Below, one piece after another: positions 32,640-43,752 of a DNA stretch of 64,000 nucleotides. Each line of letters opens with the position of its first letter. The first letter of the stretch is position 1. The notes under the pieces were generated by a model. That model was not told the DNA's origin. It searched no databases and was given only the letters and a program-made list of their open reading frames with translations. The stretch spans positions 74,978,866 to 75,042,865 of the forward strand of contig NC_060252.1 in NCBI RefSeq assembly GCF_921293095.1, given 5' to 3'. The translations under genes were made by a program, and so were the position numbers. The stretch is from Ischnura elegans. Its lineage: Eukaryota; Arthropoda; Insecta; Odonata; Coenagrionidae.

Positions 32640-34500
32640 ATACGTTTAAAAACTCGTCAATAGATTCTATTGTCTCTATGCAGCGCCTTTGCGTCCAACT
32701 ATCATTTTAGGATCAAACGAATTGGGGCGCATTTTTAGAAAAATGCATCCCTATTGGCAACAATAGCCAAGCTCCAAGTGAATGGACTGTTACCTCCTCT
32801 ATGCCTTCCTCCTGCTAGGACTGCCGCGCTGGATGTGGCTGGATGCGGATTGCTATGCGCCGATACGGCAAATTCGTATTTTCGAATCAGACGAATCTGA
32901 TGAGACTTAAGAGGAATTTTCAAATCGGTTCGGAGCGAAGAGTGGTCCCAAATTGAATAGGGTCTTCGCGTCGCGTCCTCCCTGACCCGATTGGATCACG
33001 TGCGACGACGCAGTGCAATCGGACGACGACAAACAAACGAAGTGAGCCTGGCGTATATACCGATACTCGAGCACCCCGCTTCACCCATGGCAACGACCAT
33101 AGAGTTTACATTACTATTAAAGTATTTATAGAGAGTATTTATATTATATTTTTAGAGAGTATTTATGGCAACGACCATAGACCATAGCAGGCTTTGAAGG
33201 GGAGCAGGTATGTAGCAAAAAATTTGCTTCCGGAGGTGAAGGTGGCGCTTTAGAGGCATGCATATTGCCTATAATAACGTAATTTATTTATTTATGTATT
33301 TATTTATTTATATCACACCATAAAAATATAAATAATATCATAAATAACAACCATTTTCAACATATACAATGCATACAAAAGGTCGGTGTCAAAAAGATAG
33401 ACTTTTCACTTGGTTATTAAAATTGGTGCGGGAGGCAAAGATGTCAAGAGAGGAAGAAGTATTGGAGACTGAATTGAAAATAGACGGTAGGCGGAAGAAG
33501 AGGGATCTATGAGATATTGCCAGACGGAAATTGGGCTGGTATAGAGCTTCAGTGTTGCGGGTTTTGCGAGCAGGAATGCGTAGTGAAAAGAAATGATGTA
33601 ATTATGAGTGATGATGTTATTTCTCACGCATCCGGAAAAAATTAATTTCATTAAGTTATCTATAAATTTTATTTGCATGATGGAGAAATTAGAATTTATC
33701 GCTTATTATTGGCAGACATTTTGAAATATAGGGTTATCATTAAAGAATGGTGCGGTTTCAGAAATTTATGCATGAATGAATAAGAGTTCATTAACCCCTT
33801 TAATTTATTTTCTGAATGTCATGCTCCTATTCTCAATTTATTTTTTCTGTGGCTCTTTTAAAATGGAATAGCTGATATTGAATTGATATTTTGTAATTTT
33901 TAATCCACGTGGAACCGTTAAATTCAAAGTGATTATTATTCCATATTCCCTCTTCCCGAAAGGATATCGATAACATAGCAATCACCTCTTGTATAAAAAC
34001 ATTTTATTCCTTAAAATGCATAATATTTAATCAAATATGAGTTATTTGTGTACATTATGGATGTTTTAAAATTGTTAAAATTTCAAAATTTTTACATTTT
34101 TCCCCTCAGATGTGATAAAATTGTTGATTAAAAATCTGATGACGAGCTACACTTGTAATTTCGCGATATGGCATCGGGAGTTCTTCACGAGTTAGACTCG
34201 TCATGTCAGCGCAAGGGGTTAACGCTCTGAATTTCCCCATACGAGTTAATACAAACTGTTAATATAATGATAAACGTTAAATATATATTTATTGTCACCC
34301 CAAAAAAACAATCTAATCAATATAAATAAATAATATTAATCTAAATAAATGTAGAAAGAAAAATGTCAAGCTCTATAAACACCTACAGCAATTTCTGCTC
34401 AAACAACAAAACTAAATTTACATCAGGCCCAATTTTCTTCGAGACAAAAGTCAGAAAAAATACATCGTGGTATCAATTACCCCAAGTAAACAACGAGAAC
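32640..34500. other. Mostly unassigned; GC-richer patch and ATTT repeats
   Basis: 32930-33080 is GC- and CpG-rich with CACGTG, CGACGACG runs and GTATATACC, which could be a promoter but is unsupported by any gene. ATTTAT repeats lie at 33282-33312. TAGAGAGTATTTAT and GGCAACGACCATAGA are each duplicated near 33089-33185. The open frame 33678-33406 (-) is unrecognised; LINE origin is possible because an ATTTATTT run follows its 3' side. Confidence 0.35.
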
Positions 34501-34742
34501 CAGTGGCGTAACTATGGGGGAAATGAAGTGATAGATCCCCAAATCCACAGAGAAATAAAAAAATTATTTTAAGCTATTGTCTAGTTTTGACGTATAATAA
34601 CTGCATCTGCTCAAAGTTAATCTTTAAAATGATGATGTAAAATGCATTTCCAGGCATGCCAGTTTTCAAAAATTTCCCCCCTCCCCCTAGGCCACCTAGG
34701 CCCCTTCATCCTCCCCAAAACATATTCCTAGTTACCCCACTG
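34501..34742. mobile_element. hAT-type MITE
   Basis: Ends CAGTGGCGTAACTATGGGGG and, reverse-complemented, CAGTGGGGTAACTAGG are inverted repeats. At 242 bp it has the same length as the copy at 19549. Its GCATCTG...AAAGTTAATCTT middle is the reverse of the middle of the copy at 50725. The flanks ACGAGAAC and ATGGGTAT agree at only 4 of 8 bases, so the target duplication has decayed or one flank has been lost. Confidence 0.75.
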
Positions 34743-34867
34743 ATGGGTATATACAGAAACGGACAAGAGGCAAGGGCAAAAAACTTCCAGATAAACTTGT
34801 GTTAGCACACTGTAAGCATAATATGATTATTAGGAATGTATTCATATGAAGATAGCAGGTTTAGGGC

Positions 34868-35110
34868 GGCAGAAATTTTTCAGGGGCTTCCTGCCTGAGT
34901 GCTAGAGAATACCACTTCAAGTGAACCACTTCGTCCGTCGGATGGGACGTCAAGATGTGGTGCCCTTGCCACCTTTTGTTGCGAGTATGCTATTGTCGGT
35001 GCCGGGTTTCTCTCTTGTCGAGCGACTAAGAATTCGCATATTCAAATATACTCATTATGTAAATAAAACTGGGTCAAAAATTTTGAAAAATAGAAAATAT
35101 AAACTGTAAG
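34868..35110 (+). mobile_element. SINE body (family 2), head truncated
   Basis: GTCGGATGGGACGTCAAG, GTGCCCTTGCC, TGCTATTGTCGGTGCCGGGT and TTCTC match the body of the minus-strand SINE at 55110-55425 (CCGGATGGGACGAAAGG ... GCTAATGCCGAAGCCGGGTT). The tRNA-like head with its B box is absent. The 62-residue open frame here is therefore SINE sequence. Confidence 0.6.
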
Positions 35111-35639
35111 TAATTCTGTTTTCATTTACACTATGTTCAAAACCGCACCTTTCTTTTATGATAACCCTATGTAACTGCAACGAATAGGAGTATCTATACA
35201 CTATGTAATCCACTTCCGATCACTGACTGACTGAATGATTCATACAAATGTTTGGAGTGAACGAGATGAGATACGACAAAAGACATAGAATCGACCCCCG
35301 ATGAAATCGTCTTAAAACCTTGACGAAATTGTGGAAACACTAAATTTTTTATCTATTTCAGCGTTGCCAGCTGCATCTATACCTCCATTGCTTGGGAGAT
35401 TTTTGCAATCAAAATTAAAAGTTCTTTGGTCGAAACCGATTGGAGCACTATTAATTTTGACCAAATCATTAACTATTTCGCGAATTATTATCTCAACAAC
35501 GGAGGTTTCGGTATACGGTGATGCATTATAGCCTGCAGCAAAAATAGCAAGAAATGACAGTGGCCAGAAAAGGCTGAAGGCACTTTTTGGTGATCTTGGA
35601 GTGCAAACGAATCCCCCAAGTTATAAGTCTCCTATGTTT

Positions 35640-35840
35640 TTTTAATTTTTTTTTTTAATTTATTATCAAATTCCCTGTAAACCGCACATAACGGCCTTTT
35701 ACAAAGAGGGTTTCCAACAATAACAAAGTACAACACGAACATCCATGCCCTGCACAAGGATCACCTACTCAGGCGGGATTCGAACCCACGACCTACGGTT
35801 TGGCAGGCGAGGACTTTACCCCACCGCCACCGAGACCGGC
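35640..35840 (-). mobile_element. tRNA-derived SINE (family 1)
   Basis: Minus-strand head: GCGGTGGGGTAAAGTCCTCG at the A-box position and GTGGGTTCGAATCCCGCC with a perfect B box. The body GGGCATGGATGTTCGTG links it to 32440-32632. The 3' end is an A-rich tail (TTTTTTAATTTTTTTTTTTAA on plus at 35640-35660). Confidence 0.8.
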
Positions 35841-35854
35841 AAATGTTCGCCCGA

Positions 35855-35920
35855 CGAGGAAAAATTTCTGGGGGGTTAAGAAGCCCCCATAGTTATCTCT
35901 GCCTACGTGCTTGAAGGAGA
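35855..35920. repeat. Fragment of hAT-MITE-like G/C-run repeat
   Basis: AAATTTCTGGGGGGTTAAGA followed by AGCCCCCATAGTTA and CTACGTGC has the same inner layout as the MITE ends at 4289, 23372 and 50725. Only one side is visible. Confidence 0.35.
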
Positions 35921-36106
35921 AATTCAAATCACGTGACACTGTGCCATCTCATATCGCCCTCCTAATCACGATCAACACGTTCGTCGTCACTTTTGCAATT
36001 CAATTTACAATTTCACACACGAGAGACGAAAAAATTCAGCCGAATAAGCTGAAAGAAGCTGAGAGGTGATTCCTTTTCTATTTCATTCCCTTCTCATTTT
36101 AAAACA

Positions 36107-36690
36107 ATGGAGACAAGATGCGGCTGTAGAAAGGTATATACGCACCAAGAAATCCCTACCGCTCTACTGGAATTCCAAATGCTCCTACCTCCAAGCAAAC
36201 AGAGAAGATTGGCTATCGACCAAATGTTTTCGGCGGACGAGAATAAAAAGAAGCAGAGGTGCACAGTGACGTACTTCGATGCACTTTCTATAAAAATGGC
36301 TCATCATTTACCAAGAGACCAATTCCACATGGCTTTTAAACCTAATGCCATAATCTGAGAAGACTGCTTGTAAAATTTAAGTGTCAGATAGACCAATTAG
36401 ACAGATATGGAGTGTATTCGTTGAAATGCAACGATTGCAATGGTGTCTACGTGGGGCAGACTGGAAGAAGCTTTGAAGTCAGGAAGAAAGAACATGTAAG
36501 CTCTCACAAAAATAACAAAGATGATGAAAGTAGTTTTGCTAAACACTTAAAATGCAACTGCCATAGGAGGATTTAAAATTAATATTTTAAAATTATGAAA
36601 CGACCACCGCGAATTGGACTCTGGAGAGCATTTGGAAATTTTAAAACCATTGGAAGTCAGGACAGCATACTGATAAACTGAATATCTTTA
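36107..36690 (+). pseudogene. Penelope-like element: GIY-YIG endonuclease region
   Basis: The first part reads ...KMAHHLPRDQFHMAFKPNA, the usual link between RT and endonuclease in Penelope-like elements. After a frame jump comes GVYSLKCNDCNGVYVGQTGR, then SFEVRKKEH and FAKHLK. GVY...YVGQTGR is the GIY-YIG nuclease signature, with the Arg of R.KEH following and a CxxC pair between. This nuclease cuts target DNA for retrotransposition. The RT domain is missing, so the copy is 5'-truncated; one frameshift and stops lie between the two parts. Confidence 0.8.
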
Positions 36691-37974
36691 CCCGTCCTTT
36701 TCCCCTATTCTGGCGTCCGTGTTAAAATTACTCTCTTCGTCCGTTAGGTAACTAGGTATACCTACAGGCCTATTCTGTAACAGATAGCGGCTCCGCTATC
36801 ATGACGAAGATGCTATTTCTGGCGAAATATTACGCCCCCCCGATTCACTATCTCAAAATAGCGGCCCCTAAGCGGAATTTGGGGTCGCTTTATAGCATCG
36901 ACAATAACGCCAGCATTCGGCTGGCGTTATTCCGATAGCGGCCCCTACCAGGGGCGGAGTTTTGTACACGTCCAATCATATTTCTCGATTCTTTGCAATA
37001 AACAAATGAGACACTTCGAAAACGCAGCAGGATACTCGGCAACCCGGGAAGAAGTTAAAAATACGATGTGGCTTGTGTTTGGAGATTTTGCTCTTTTTCT
37101 ATCGGATATTTTTTAGCCTAAGTAAATAAGCGTCTATCAACAGTCGTCGACGGAAGAAAATCGCCAATTTTTTACCTAAATATATCGGAATTTACAAGTA
37201 TAATTGTCTCGAAGAGGACTTCGTCCGCTACGCACTATTCGTTCACCTACGCCTATAATGATTATACTCTTATGATTAGTGGTGACGAAATTATTTTTAC
37301 TAATACGTCCATATTCAGCCACGGCTTGTTTACATCGTTTGCCTCATTGCTCGCCGTAATTCTACGATGACCACAGTTGTCCGCAAGGGTAATTATTTAA
37401 TTATAAAACACTTTTGTCACTTGAAATCACATTTTAGTCCATTTTAAATACATTCGTTGAGGAAAACAGCTGTTTTCTAGATTACGTGGATGTCATGGAA
37501 GGAATCATCGCGAGTGTTGTGATTGTGAACTCGTGTGACATACTTTACGGTTTCTAATACCAATTTCTCGAGCAATGATTATGTAAGTGTTATCATGTTT
37601 GCATTTTGATACCATTTCCATGTTACTTCAAACAACTTAGCGTTGATATGACTCGGACTAAATATACTGCGGTACAGTGTAAATTTACGATATGCCGCCG
37701 GAGGAATGATGTTGAAATGAAATGTATGCAGCTTTATGATGAATAATTCATTAAATGTTTCCTTGTTTCGAGCAATCATTCTGTTTATTTGCCCCTTTCT
37801 TACGTTGGAAATCACGGTACGTACTTATTAGTATATAATAGTATGCATTGTCAATTGCAGCGGTGCTGTCTGTGCTGTGTGATAAAATGCTCGCAAGGAC
37901 ATTTATTAAGGTAGGAGAGATATTTTCATGTTTAACCCCATTCTCTGCTGATGAGCTGCTGTTTTCGACCGTCG

Positions 37975-40900
37975 CACAGTGGTACCAAATCGAAAAAAGC
38001 TGGCCAAAAGTCGTTTTTTCGAAAATTTTCAAGGAATTTTTGAACCTTATTTTCGGATTCTACAGGATATGGTCTACAAAATACACTACTAAGTTAGTAT
38101 TTTTGTTCATCAGAGCGGCTACAGTGATCCGTCAAACATGGAGCATTCACCGTAAAAATCACAGTTGCGTGAAATCGGTCGATTTTGAGGAAGTTCAGCG
38201 TCATGCAGGACAACCTTTACGCGATATATTTGGCCAAAAACATTTTTAACTACAAATATAAACATTATTACAAAGTGGGACATAAATTTTATTCGGATTT
38301 TACTATGTTTACTATTTTATATATATTTTGTCACTTTTAGTGTTTTTTACCCGAATTTTCAAATAAAATGTACAATATCGTTTAGAAAGGCACGTGAATG
38401 CACGGTGTCTTTTGCACCAATACAAAGGGAAAAGTATATGCGACGCAGTAGTGAAGAAAATTTTTGCTACTAGTTGCTACTCCGACCTCAGCATTGATTT
38501 AACTATAATGATGCAATGCGCTGACGCGGGCGGCGGCCTGGCTGGCGCGTGGTAGGGCTCGAGGAAATCCAGTATTTATGGGTGTTATTCAACATTGTTG
38601 GATATTTTATTTCTACAAAAAATATTCACCCTATTAATAAACATCTTTTGTCATACGTAGAACGTTTTATCATTAATAGTTTCCATTTGACCTTACCTTT
38701 TATTTACGCGTGCCCATGCTCACATAAAAATTGCTTAAGGACTCGAGCGGAAGGATATATTTATGGAACGAAAGTTCGCAGCTGTGCATATAGTAATCCT
38801 CAAAAACATGAATGCATTCAAAACAAAAAAGAATCCCTCAAATGCTACACCACCCTTTCCTTCCGTTAGACGTGTTAGTTTTCGCCCTCACGCGGCACAT
38901 TGTCCCTCTGTCGCCTCCTTAGCGGCCTCCTCAACCACATGCAGGGCAAACGACGGCCGAAAAGGCCTAGGCTATTGATTGCGCCCATCGGGAAAACGAC
39001 ACCACCGCTCTCTGTACACTTGTTATGAATTGCACTTTGGCCACCGGGGATGAACGGAGTAAGCCTTTTCACCTTTCAAATGTGATATTTACTAGGAAAT
39101 ATAGATAATAGCATCGAGAACCTCACACTGTGGAACCCCCAAATTACTTCTAGACATCGCTTGCCCGAAATTTTCTCGCCAAAACTCAGTTTTACTCAGA
39201 TTTTGCCAAACGAAAGACGTGAAAGTTAGTTTCCTCAAGCGTGAAGATCGAGTCTTGAAAAAGTCGAGTATCCTCGAACTTTTTAAAGAAGACTTGTGGG
39301 GTTAAAGAAGAGTGCCCATAGTGTTTTAGTTCGATAACTCTGAAAATTTTCACGCGTCTTGAGATGCTGGAAAAATTTCTTGAAAGTGGAAAAGGGTCCG
39401 TATCGTTTAAAAACCAATACTTATTGGATTGCTGGAGCAACAAGATAGAGTTAGATGAGGACGTTAATTCAAAAGTTATCCTAAAAAAATTGCGGAGAAG
39501 TGTTTTTTCTCTCAAATTATCTTCGCCGGTGGAAGGAAAGAAAAAGAAATGACAGGTTTTTTAGAAGAAAGTTCGCTGACTGCCTAAATGAGAAGTTGAA
39601 ATTTCCTCCGCCTTTATTTAAACAATTTGAGAAGTCCAGTGAAAGGGCCTAGTGATGGAAAACTTAGAGCTAGCACATCGCCAGTAGAGCATCCATGAGT
39701 TATCGAAGCAAAGGTGATGAGTTCGTGGCGAAAATAATAAATGAGGTGACAACAACCACTCTCTCAAGAGCGCGGCGAGTGTTATCAAAATGGAGAGCCA
39801 AGGATGTGAGGCAAAGTAAAATCTCCCACGAAGAAGCCCTTTCCATGATCGTTTCTGGTAATTTCACGAAACATCAGTACTTGCTCCTCCGACGGACACC
39901 TAAAGAAGCTGCCCTTCCTATTGTCCACTTGTCGGAGGAGGCAATGGAGGCGAGGAATAAGGACATAAGAAGATTCAGGGAGCACCATGCAAGGGAATTT
40001 TCCTGGATAGCAACGAATGAAGACCTGTTTAAAAGATTACTCCTAACTTCAGATGCAATGATATCAAGTATTTCTAAGGCTCAAAGAAGGAAATTACTTC
40101 AATTACCAGTCGAGGTAAAGAGTTTATTAATCCTGGAAGAATTGAGTGGATGATGACTGTGATGAGGATTTGTCGGATAGTGATCATGAATGTATTTAAA
40201 TTTTTTTCGTAACAATGACTGAGAAAGATAAGGAGAAATGTTAACTTATTTTTTTGATAATTAAAAAAGCCCAAGTTATTGGAAAATCTCATTTAATTTT
40301 TCGTACCAAATCATGTGCTCGTTAAATTGATGCCTCACTTCGTAAAGAGCTTATTGCAAGCGTATCAATAAATTTGGCGTTTAACTTGAGTTATAGGAGT
40401 TATGAAATATTGAAACTTGTGAAATACGGAACCCCGTTTAAAATTGCTTCCAAATCCATTGGCACGTTACAAGGAACTATAAAATTGTCTACTTAATTAG
40501 AATTAGATATTATAATTTTTAAACAATTAATGCAGTACAATAATATTAATAATATACTTATAATATAAATTTCCATTTAATGTTAACTTATTTTTCGTAT
40601 CAAATACGATCAAACAAATGAGAAAGTAGAAAATGTTCTCTTGGTTCATTCAAAATAAGTTGTTCAAAATTTGTCCAAAAATAAACAATGCAGTCATTTT
40701 ATATGCATTTATGTATGTTTTAAATAACTAATTCAGTTTTATGATATGTATAATTTTAATTTACTATCACCAGTATAATCTCAAATTCCAATGTTAAAAA
40801 AATTAATTGTTTAAACAAAATGTGAAATAGCAATAAAATTATTGCAAATACATAAAAAATAGTTATAAATTCAGAATAAGCGGGTCAAAAACAATAAGAA

Positions 40901-40981
40901 TAGACCTTTAGGTCAAATATATACATAATAACAACGGCGTAATTAATTTTGGCCAGCTTTTTTCGATTTGGGACCACTGTG
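37975..40981. mobile_element. Transib transposon, 3.0 kb, internally deleted
   Basis: Both ends read CACAGTGGT(A/C)CCAAATCG, and the inverted repeats run for 35 bp with one mismatch (on to CTGGCCAAAA). The perfect 5-bp duplication CGTCG flanks it (37970-37974 and 40982-40986). Transib elements have CACWRTG ends and GC-rich 5-bp duplications; CACAGTG is also the heptamer of V(D)J recombination signals, and Transib transposase is a relative of RAG1. The coding region at 39364-40190 agrees with this. The TIRs are well kept while the transposase is shortened, so the copy looks like a deletion derivative that could be moved in trans. Confidence 0.85.
39364..40190 (+). pseudogene. Transib transposase with central catalytic region deleted
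   Basis: 39364-39540 gives MLEKFLESGKG and LLDCWSN, a plausible N-terminus. Frame jumps follow, with RRKFADCLNEKLKFPPPLF, KSSERA and ASTSPVE. From 39695 an open frame of 152 codons reads MSYRSKGDEFVAKIINEVT, EEALSMIV and TKHQYLLLRR, then immediately LSEEAMEARNKDIRRFREHH, TNEDLFKRLLL and SDAMISS. After a shift it ends in an acidic tail, DDDCDEDLSDSDHECI. The first half resembles Transib N-terminal sequence, the second the segment that follows the last catalytic residue region near the C-terminus. The several hundred residues expected between them are absent, and the junction is in frame. A TIR-binding protein without DNA cleavage is possible but inferred. Confidence 0.7.
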
Positions 40982-41385
40982 CGTCGTTTGCATCTTGCTC
41001 TCGGAGCTCGGAGATCTTGGATTTGCGGGTAATATCATAAAACCTAAAATTGGCTTTCGCTGACCGCTAGATAACGATGGAATAATTTAAAAAAAGATAT
41101 TTTAATCATTATTATGTCTAATAATTAGATATTTATAAATAACTTAATGAGTTAATCGATTGTATTACTTGCCCTACACTAATTTTCATACCGACTACAG
41201 ATTTCACGGGGGCGATATATTACGCCCCCAAAATCGGCGTAATATAACGCGATGCAATTTGCAGAATCAAAATCGATGCCATTTGAAAGAGGGAAATAGC
41301 GGCGGCGCAATAATGCGCCCCCAAGATACAGAATAGCCCTGCTAGTCAAATAACAATAATTAGATAAATACATCATAATTTACGC

Positions 41386-42215
41386 CTGAAGATGTTGTTA
41401 ACTCATCGAAGCCCGGTGCGCGTTATGTAAAAAAGTAGTGGTATAAATAATAGTGAAATATCCAAGGAAATCAGTGTGGCAATCAATTAAATTAGGAGAG
41501 GTCCCACAATAGGAATTTTTGAAAACGATGTCAAATCCATCGTCCTTCATTGTTTGTATGAACTTGGGATCAATAAAGTTTCGCAAAAATGAAGGGGCAC
41601 CAATTGCGCTCATGGACGAAACATAACTTTGTCTCTATGTCTTTATAAGGCCACGCACATGAAGAAGAGGAAAATGGTAATAAAGGCAATTTTTTCTTTT
41701 TAATCAAATAATAAGGATAAATCGAAGTCGTCATTTCAAATTGATTGATTACGCAGCAGGAAAAAAATTACAGCAATGAAAAATTTGTCGCTTTTTAGGT
41801 TTTTGTAAAATTTCGAAAAAATGCCTTGTATGAGGGAAAAAATTCCAGAAGATGCATTTTAAATGACTTCAATATTCAATAGCGTTGATTTGAATAACAT
41901 TCAACAGTTGAGAGAGTAAGATATCTTGTAAAAGACGCGCGCCTCTTAGAGATGATGGTCCGTCATATTGTATGGACTTCAGTCCTTAAGGTGAGAAAAT
42001 CAGAATATTGATTTTTCGAAAGCTTTTTGTAATGCCACCAGAATCCTGCTTGATGCATCACAAATTTCCGTGACTATTTTTAATATCACGTAAATCGATT
42101 TCTTCATCATGACCACAATTTAAATAGTGATAAATTATTTCTTGGAGTATAGGTCATTGAAATTGAATGCAAAATGTTTGCCGAAGTTACGATATTATAT
42201 TACATCTTCATCAGG
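41386..42215. mobile_element. Penelope-like terminal-repeat remnants
   Basis: CCTGAAGATGTTGTTAACTC, then ATCGAAGCCCGGTGCGCG, at 41383-41421 (+) and CCCTGATGAAGATGTAATAT with ATCGTAACTTCGGC at 42212-42172 (-) have the CTGAxGA...stem...CGAA layout of Penelope terminal repeats, in inverted orientation. Between them lies AT-rich sequence without a recognisable RT. An open frame at 41613-41398 (-) has no familiar motif. Confidence 0.4.
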
Positions 42216-42892
42216 GCTATGAATAATTGTTACAATAAATTATTACATGAAGAAATGAAAAATTTTTCAATAATATTTTTACAATATTAAAATAAAAAAT
42301 ATAAAAAAAGCTCTTGTACATAAATGAAAAAGAAAGGACAAGACCTTTTACATTTATTTGCGCTTTGTTTATTAATCGTAGCTAGATTAGTAAATTATCA
42401 TGGATACCTTCAATTTGGATTAGTAAAATAAAAATAATTTTAATTGAGTTGTTAACTTTTGCTTTAAAAAACTATTTAAATAAATAAAAAACATCACAAT
42501 CACTTAAACATCACATTTGTTTAAAAATTAGTGACCCGAGTAAAATCTATTAGGTAGACAACCGCTAGCCATCTGTGGATTGGATAAAAAGACCTTACGA
42601 AGGGTTCGCCGGTAAAGAAAACAGGAGCGCATCCAATCAACTTCAAATCGATCGAACGGAGCGATGTTCTGAGAGCACTTGCGATGAATTCGTTCCGAGT
42701 TGAGGGATACGGTATCGGTTAGAGCCGCGTAGGGCGGGGAAGTGGAGTATCACGTGGGTAAACGATAGCACTGTCAATATTCGTGACTCCGTTCCGCCAG
42801 ACAAAACGTGAGTAACCCCATTTTCATTATTCCTCGATCACCAAGTTATTAACTTATTTTAAGACCATACCATTTGTGAAATTCACATATAA

Positions 42893-43127
42893 AGGGCTGG
42901 TTACACGGTACATTAACACGTACAAGGTAATGTATGTTTGCGTGAATGATTTTGGTGGACCGGAACGGAGCATGTACGAATGCATGAACCAAATTAGAAC
43001 AGGTTCTATTGTCTGTGCATGCATTCGTACAATTTGGGTCGTTATACGGTGCATTTTGGCGTTCATTCTCAAGTTCATACATTTAGACATTAACCCGTAC
43101 GTGTTAATGTGTCGTGTAACCAGACCT
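42893..43127. mobile_element. PIF/Harbinger-type MITE with TAA duplication
   Basis: Ends AGGGCTGGTTACACGG and, reverse-complemented, AGGTCTGGTTACACGA continue as inverted repeats through ACATTAACACGTAC. TAA flanks both sides (42890-42892 and 43128-43130). An inner palindrome GTACGAATGCATG...CATGCATTCGTAC is also present. The 235-bp body is open in three frames by chance; none is a gene. Confidence 0.85.
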
Positions 43128-43344
43128 TAAGAGTGGAGAGGCTTCTTACGAAAGCCTTGCACTGCTGTTATTGCAGAAAATTTTTGCAAAGGGGGAGGAA
43201 CAAATTTTTCATCCGAAATCGGCTAATTACAGCCTTTAATGAAACCCTAGGCACGTCTTAATCACGCTTATACATAAATGCTGCCTAAAATTAGTAGAAA
43301 TCGTTTTGTGTATTTCAGATGAGCTCTTAGTCTGACCATCTGTA

Positions 43345-43520
43345 TCTACAAAAAAAACCCGCAAGCCGACTCAATGGGCGTGTGGCTGCGTGTTAGGGCA
43401 CTAGTCGTTAAATAAATAAATTGAAAAGGCTCTAACGAAGTTCCGATTAGTATTTATTAAAACCGTTTATTCTTCAGCTGAAAAACAAATTTCCATACCT
43501 ATTCGTTCGGCAAAGTATCT
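43345..43520 (-). pseudogene. LINE 3' end, same family as 15420-16080
   Basis: On the minus strand the sequence reads CTTTGCCGAACGAATAGG (C-terminal ...CRTNRYGN-like), AAATTTGTTTTTCAGC, TTTTAATAAATACTAATC, AACTTCGTTAGAGCC and CACACGCCCATTGAGTCGGC. These blocks match 15895-16050 in order. Only the last few codons and the UTR remain. Confidence 0.7.
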
Positions 43521-43564
43521 CTATTTAGGTACTATTACAGTATTAACTCGTTTTCAAACGCTAA

Positions 43565-43752
43565 CCTCGGTGGAGGTGGGGTAAAATTCTCGCCTGCTAA
43601 TCTGTAGATCACGAGTTCGAGTCCCGCCTGGGCATGTTAAATCTATCTAGGGCGTGGGTATTCGTGGTAGCACAAATTGTGATTAGTTAAGGTCCTCAAT
43701 GTAAGGACAAGTGCGACCTGTTTTCGGGGTATGTGGAAATAAATAAATAGAA
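43565..43752 (+). mobile_element. tRNA-derived SINE (family 1)
   Basis: The head CGGTGGAGGTGGGGTAAAAT holds the A-box region, and CACGAGTTCGAGTCCCGCC holds the B box. The body GGGCGTGGGTATTCGTGG parallels GGGCATGGATGTTCGTG of the other copies, and the tail is AATAAATAAATAG. It could be mistaken for a tRNA, but the acceptor stem does not close and a SINE body follows. Confidence 0.8.

Larger units (their letters stand above)
36765..41341. mobile_element. 4.6-kb inverted-repeat element hosting Transib
   Basis: The left end CAGGCCTATTCTGTAAC and the right end (reverse complement CAGGGCTATTCTGTATC) are inverted repeats with 15 of 17 matches. CTA flanks both sides (36762-36764 and 41342-41344). 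Subterminal regions on both sides carry GGCGTAAT/ATTACGCC and GGGGGCG motifs and AATAGCGGC. A 60-bp segment at 37859-37918, bounded by TTGCAG and GTAGGAGAG, looks like an internal exon, but its protein is not recognised. A 3-bp duplication suggests PIF/Harbinger-like behaviour, though the superfamily remains open. Without the Transib insert it would be about 1.57 kb. Confidence 0.6.

Noticed and set aside
37848-38249. 133-codon plus-strand open frame as a gene
   Set aside because: It crosses the Transib left end at 37975, so its two halves belong to different elements. Only the exon-like 60 bp at 37859-37918 may be meaningful.
36765-41341. One large Transib spanning the whole 4.6 kb
   Set aside because: The outer ends (CAGG...CTATTCTGTA) and 3-bp flanks differ from the inner CACAGTG ends with 5-bp CGTCG; two nested elements explain both.
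42849-43130. Three overlapping open frames on both strands
   Set aside because: They lie inside a 235-bp Harbinger-type MITE with TIRs and TAA duplication and have no protein motif.
43565-43640. tRNA gene on the plus strand
   Set aside because: The A- and B-box-like parts are present, but no acceptor stem closes and the sequence continues into a SINE body and AAATA tail like the copies at 32440 and 35640.
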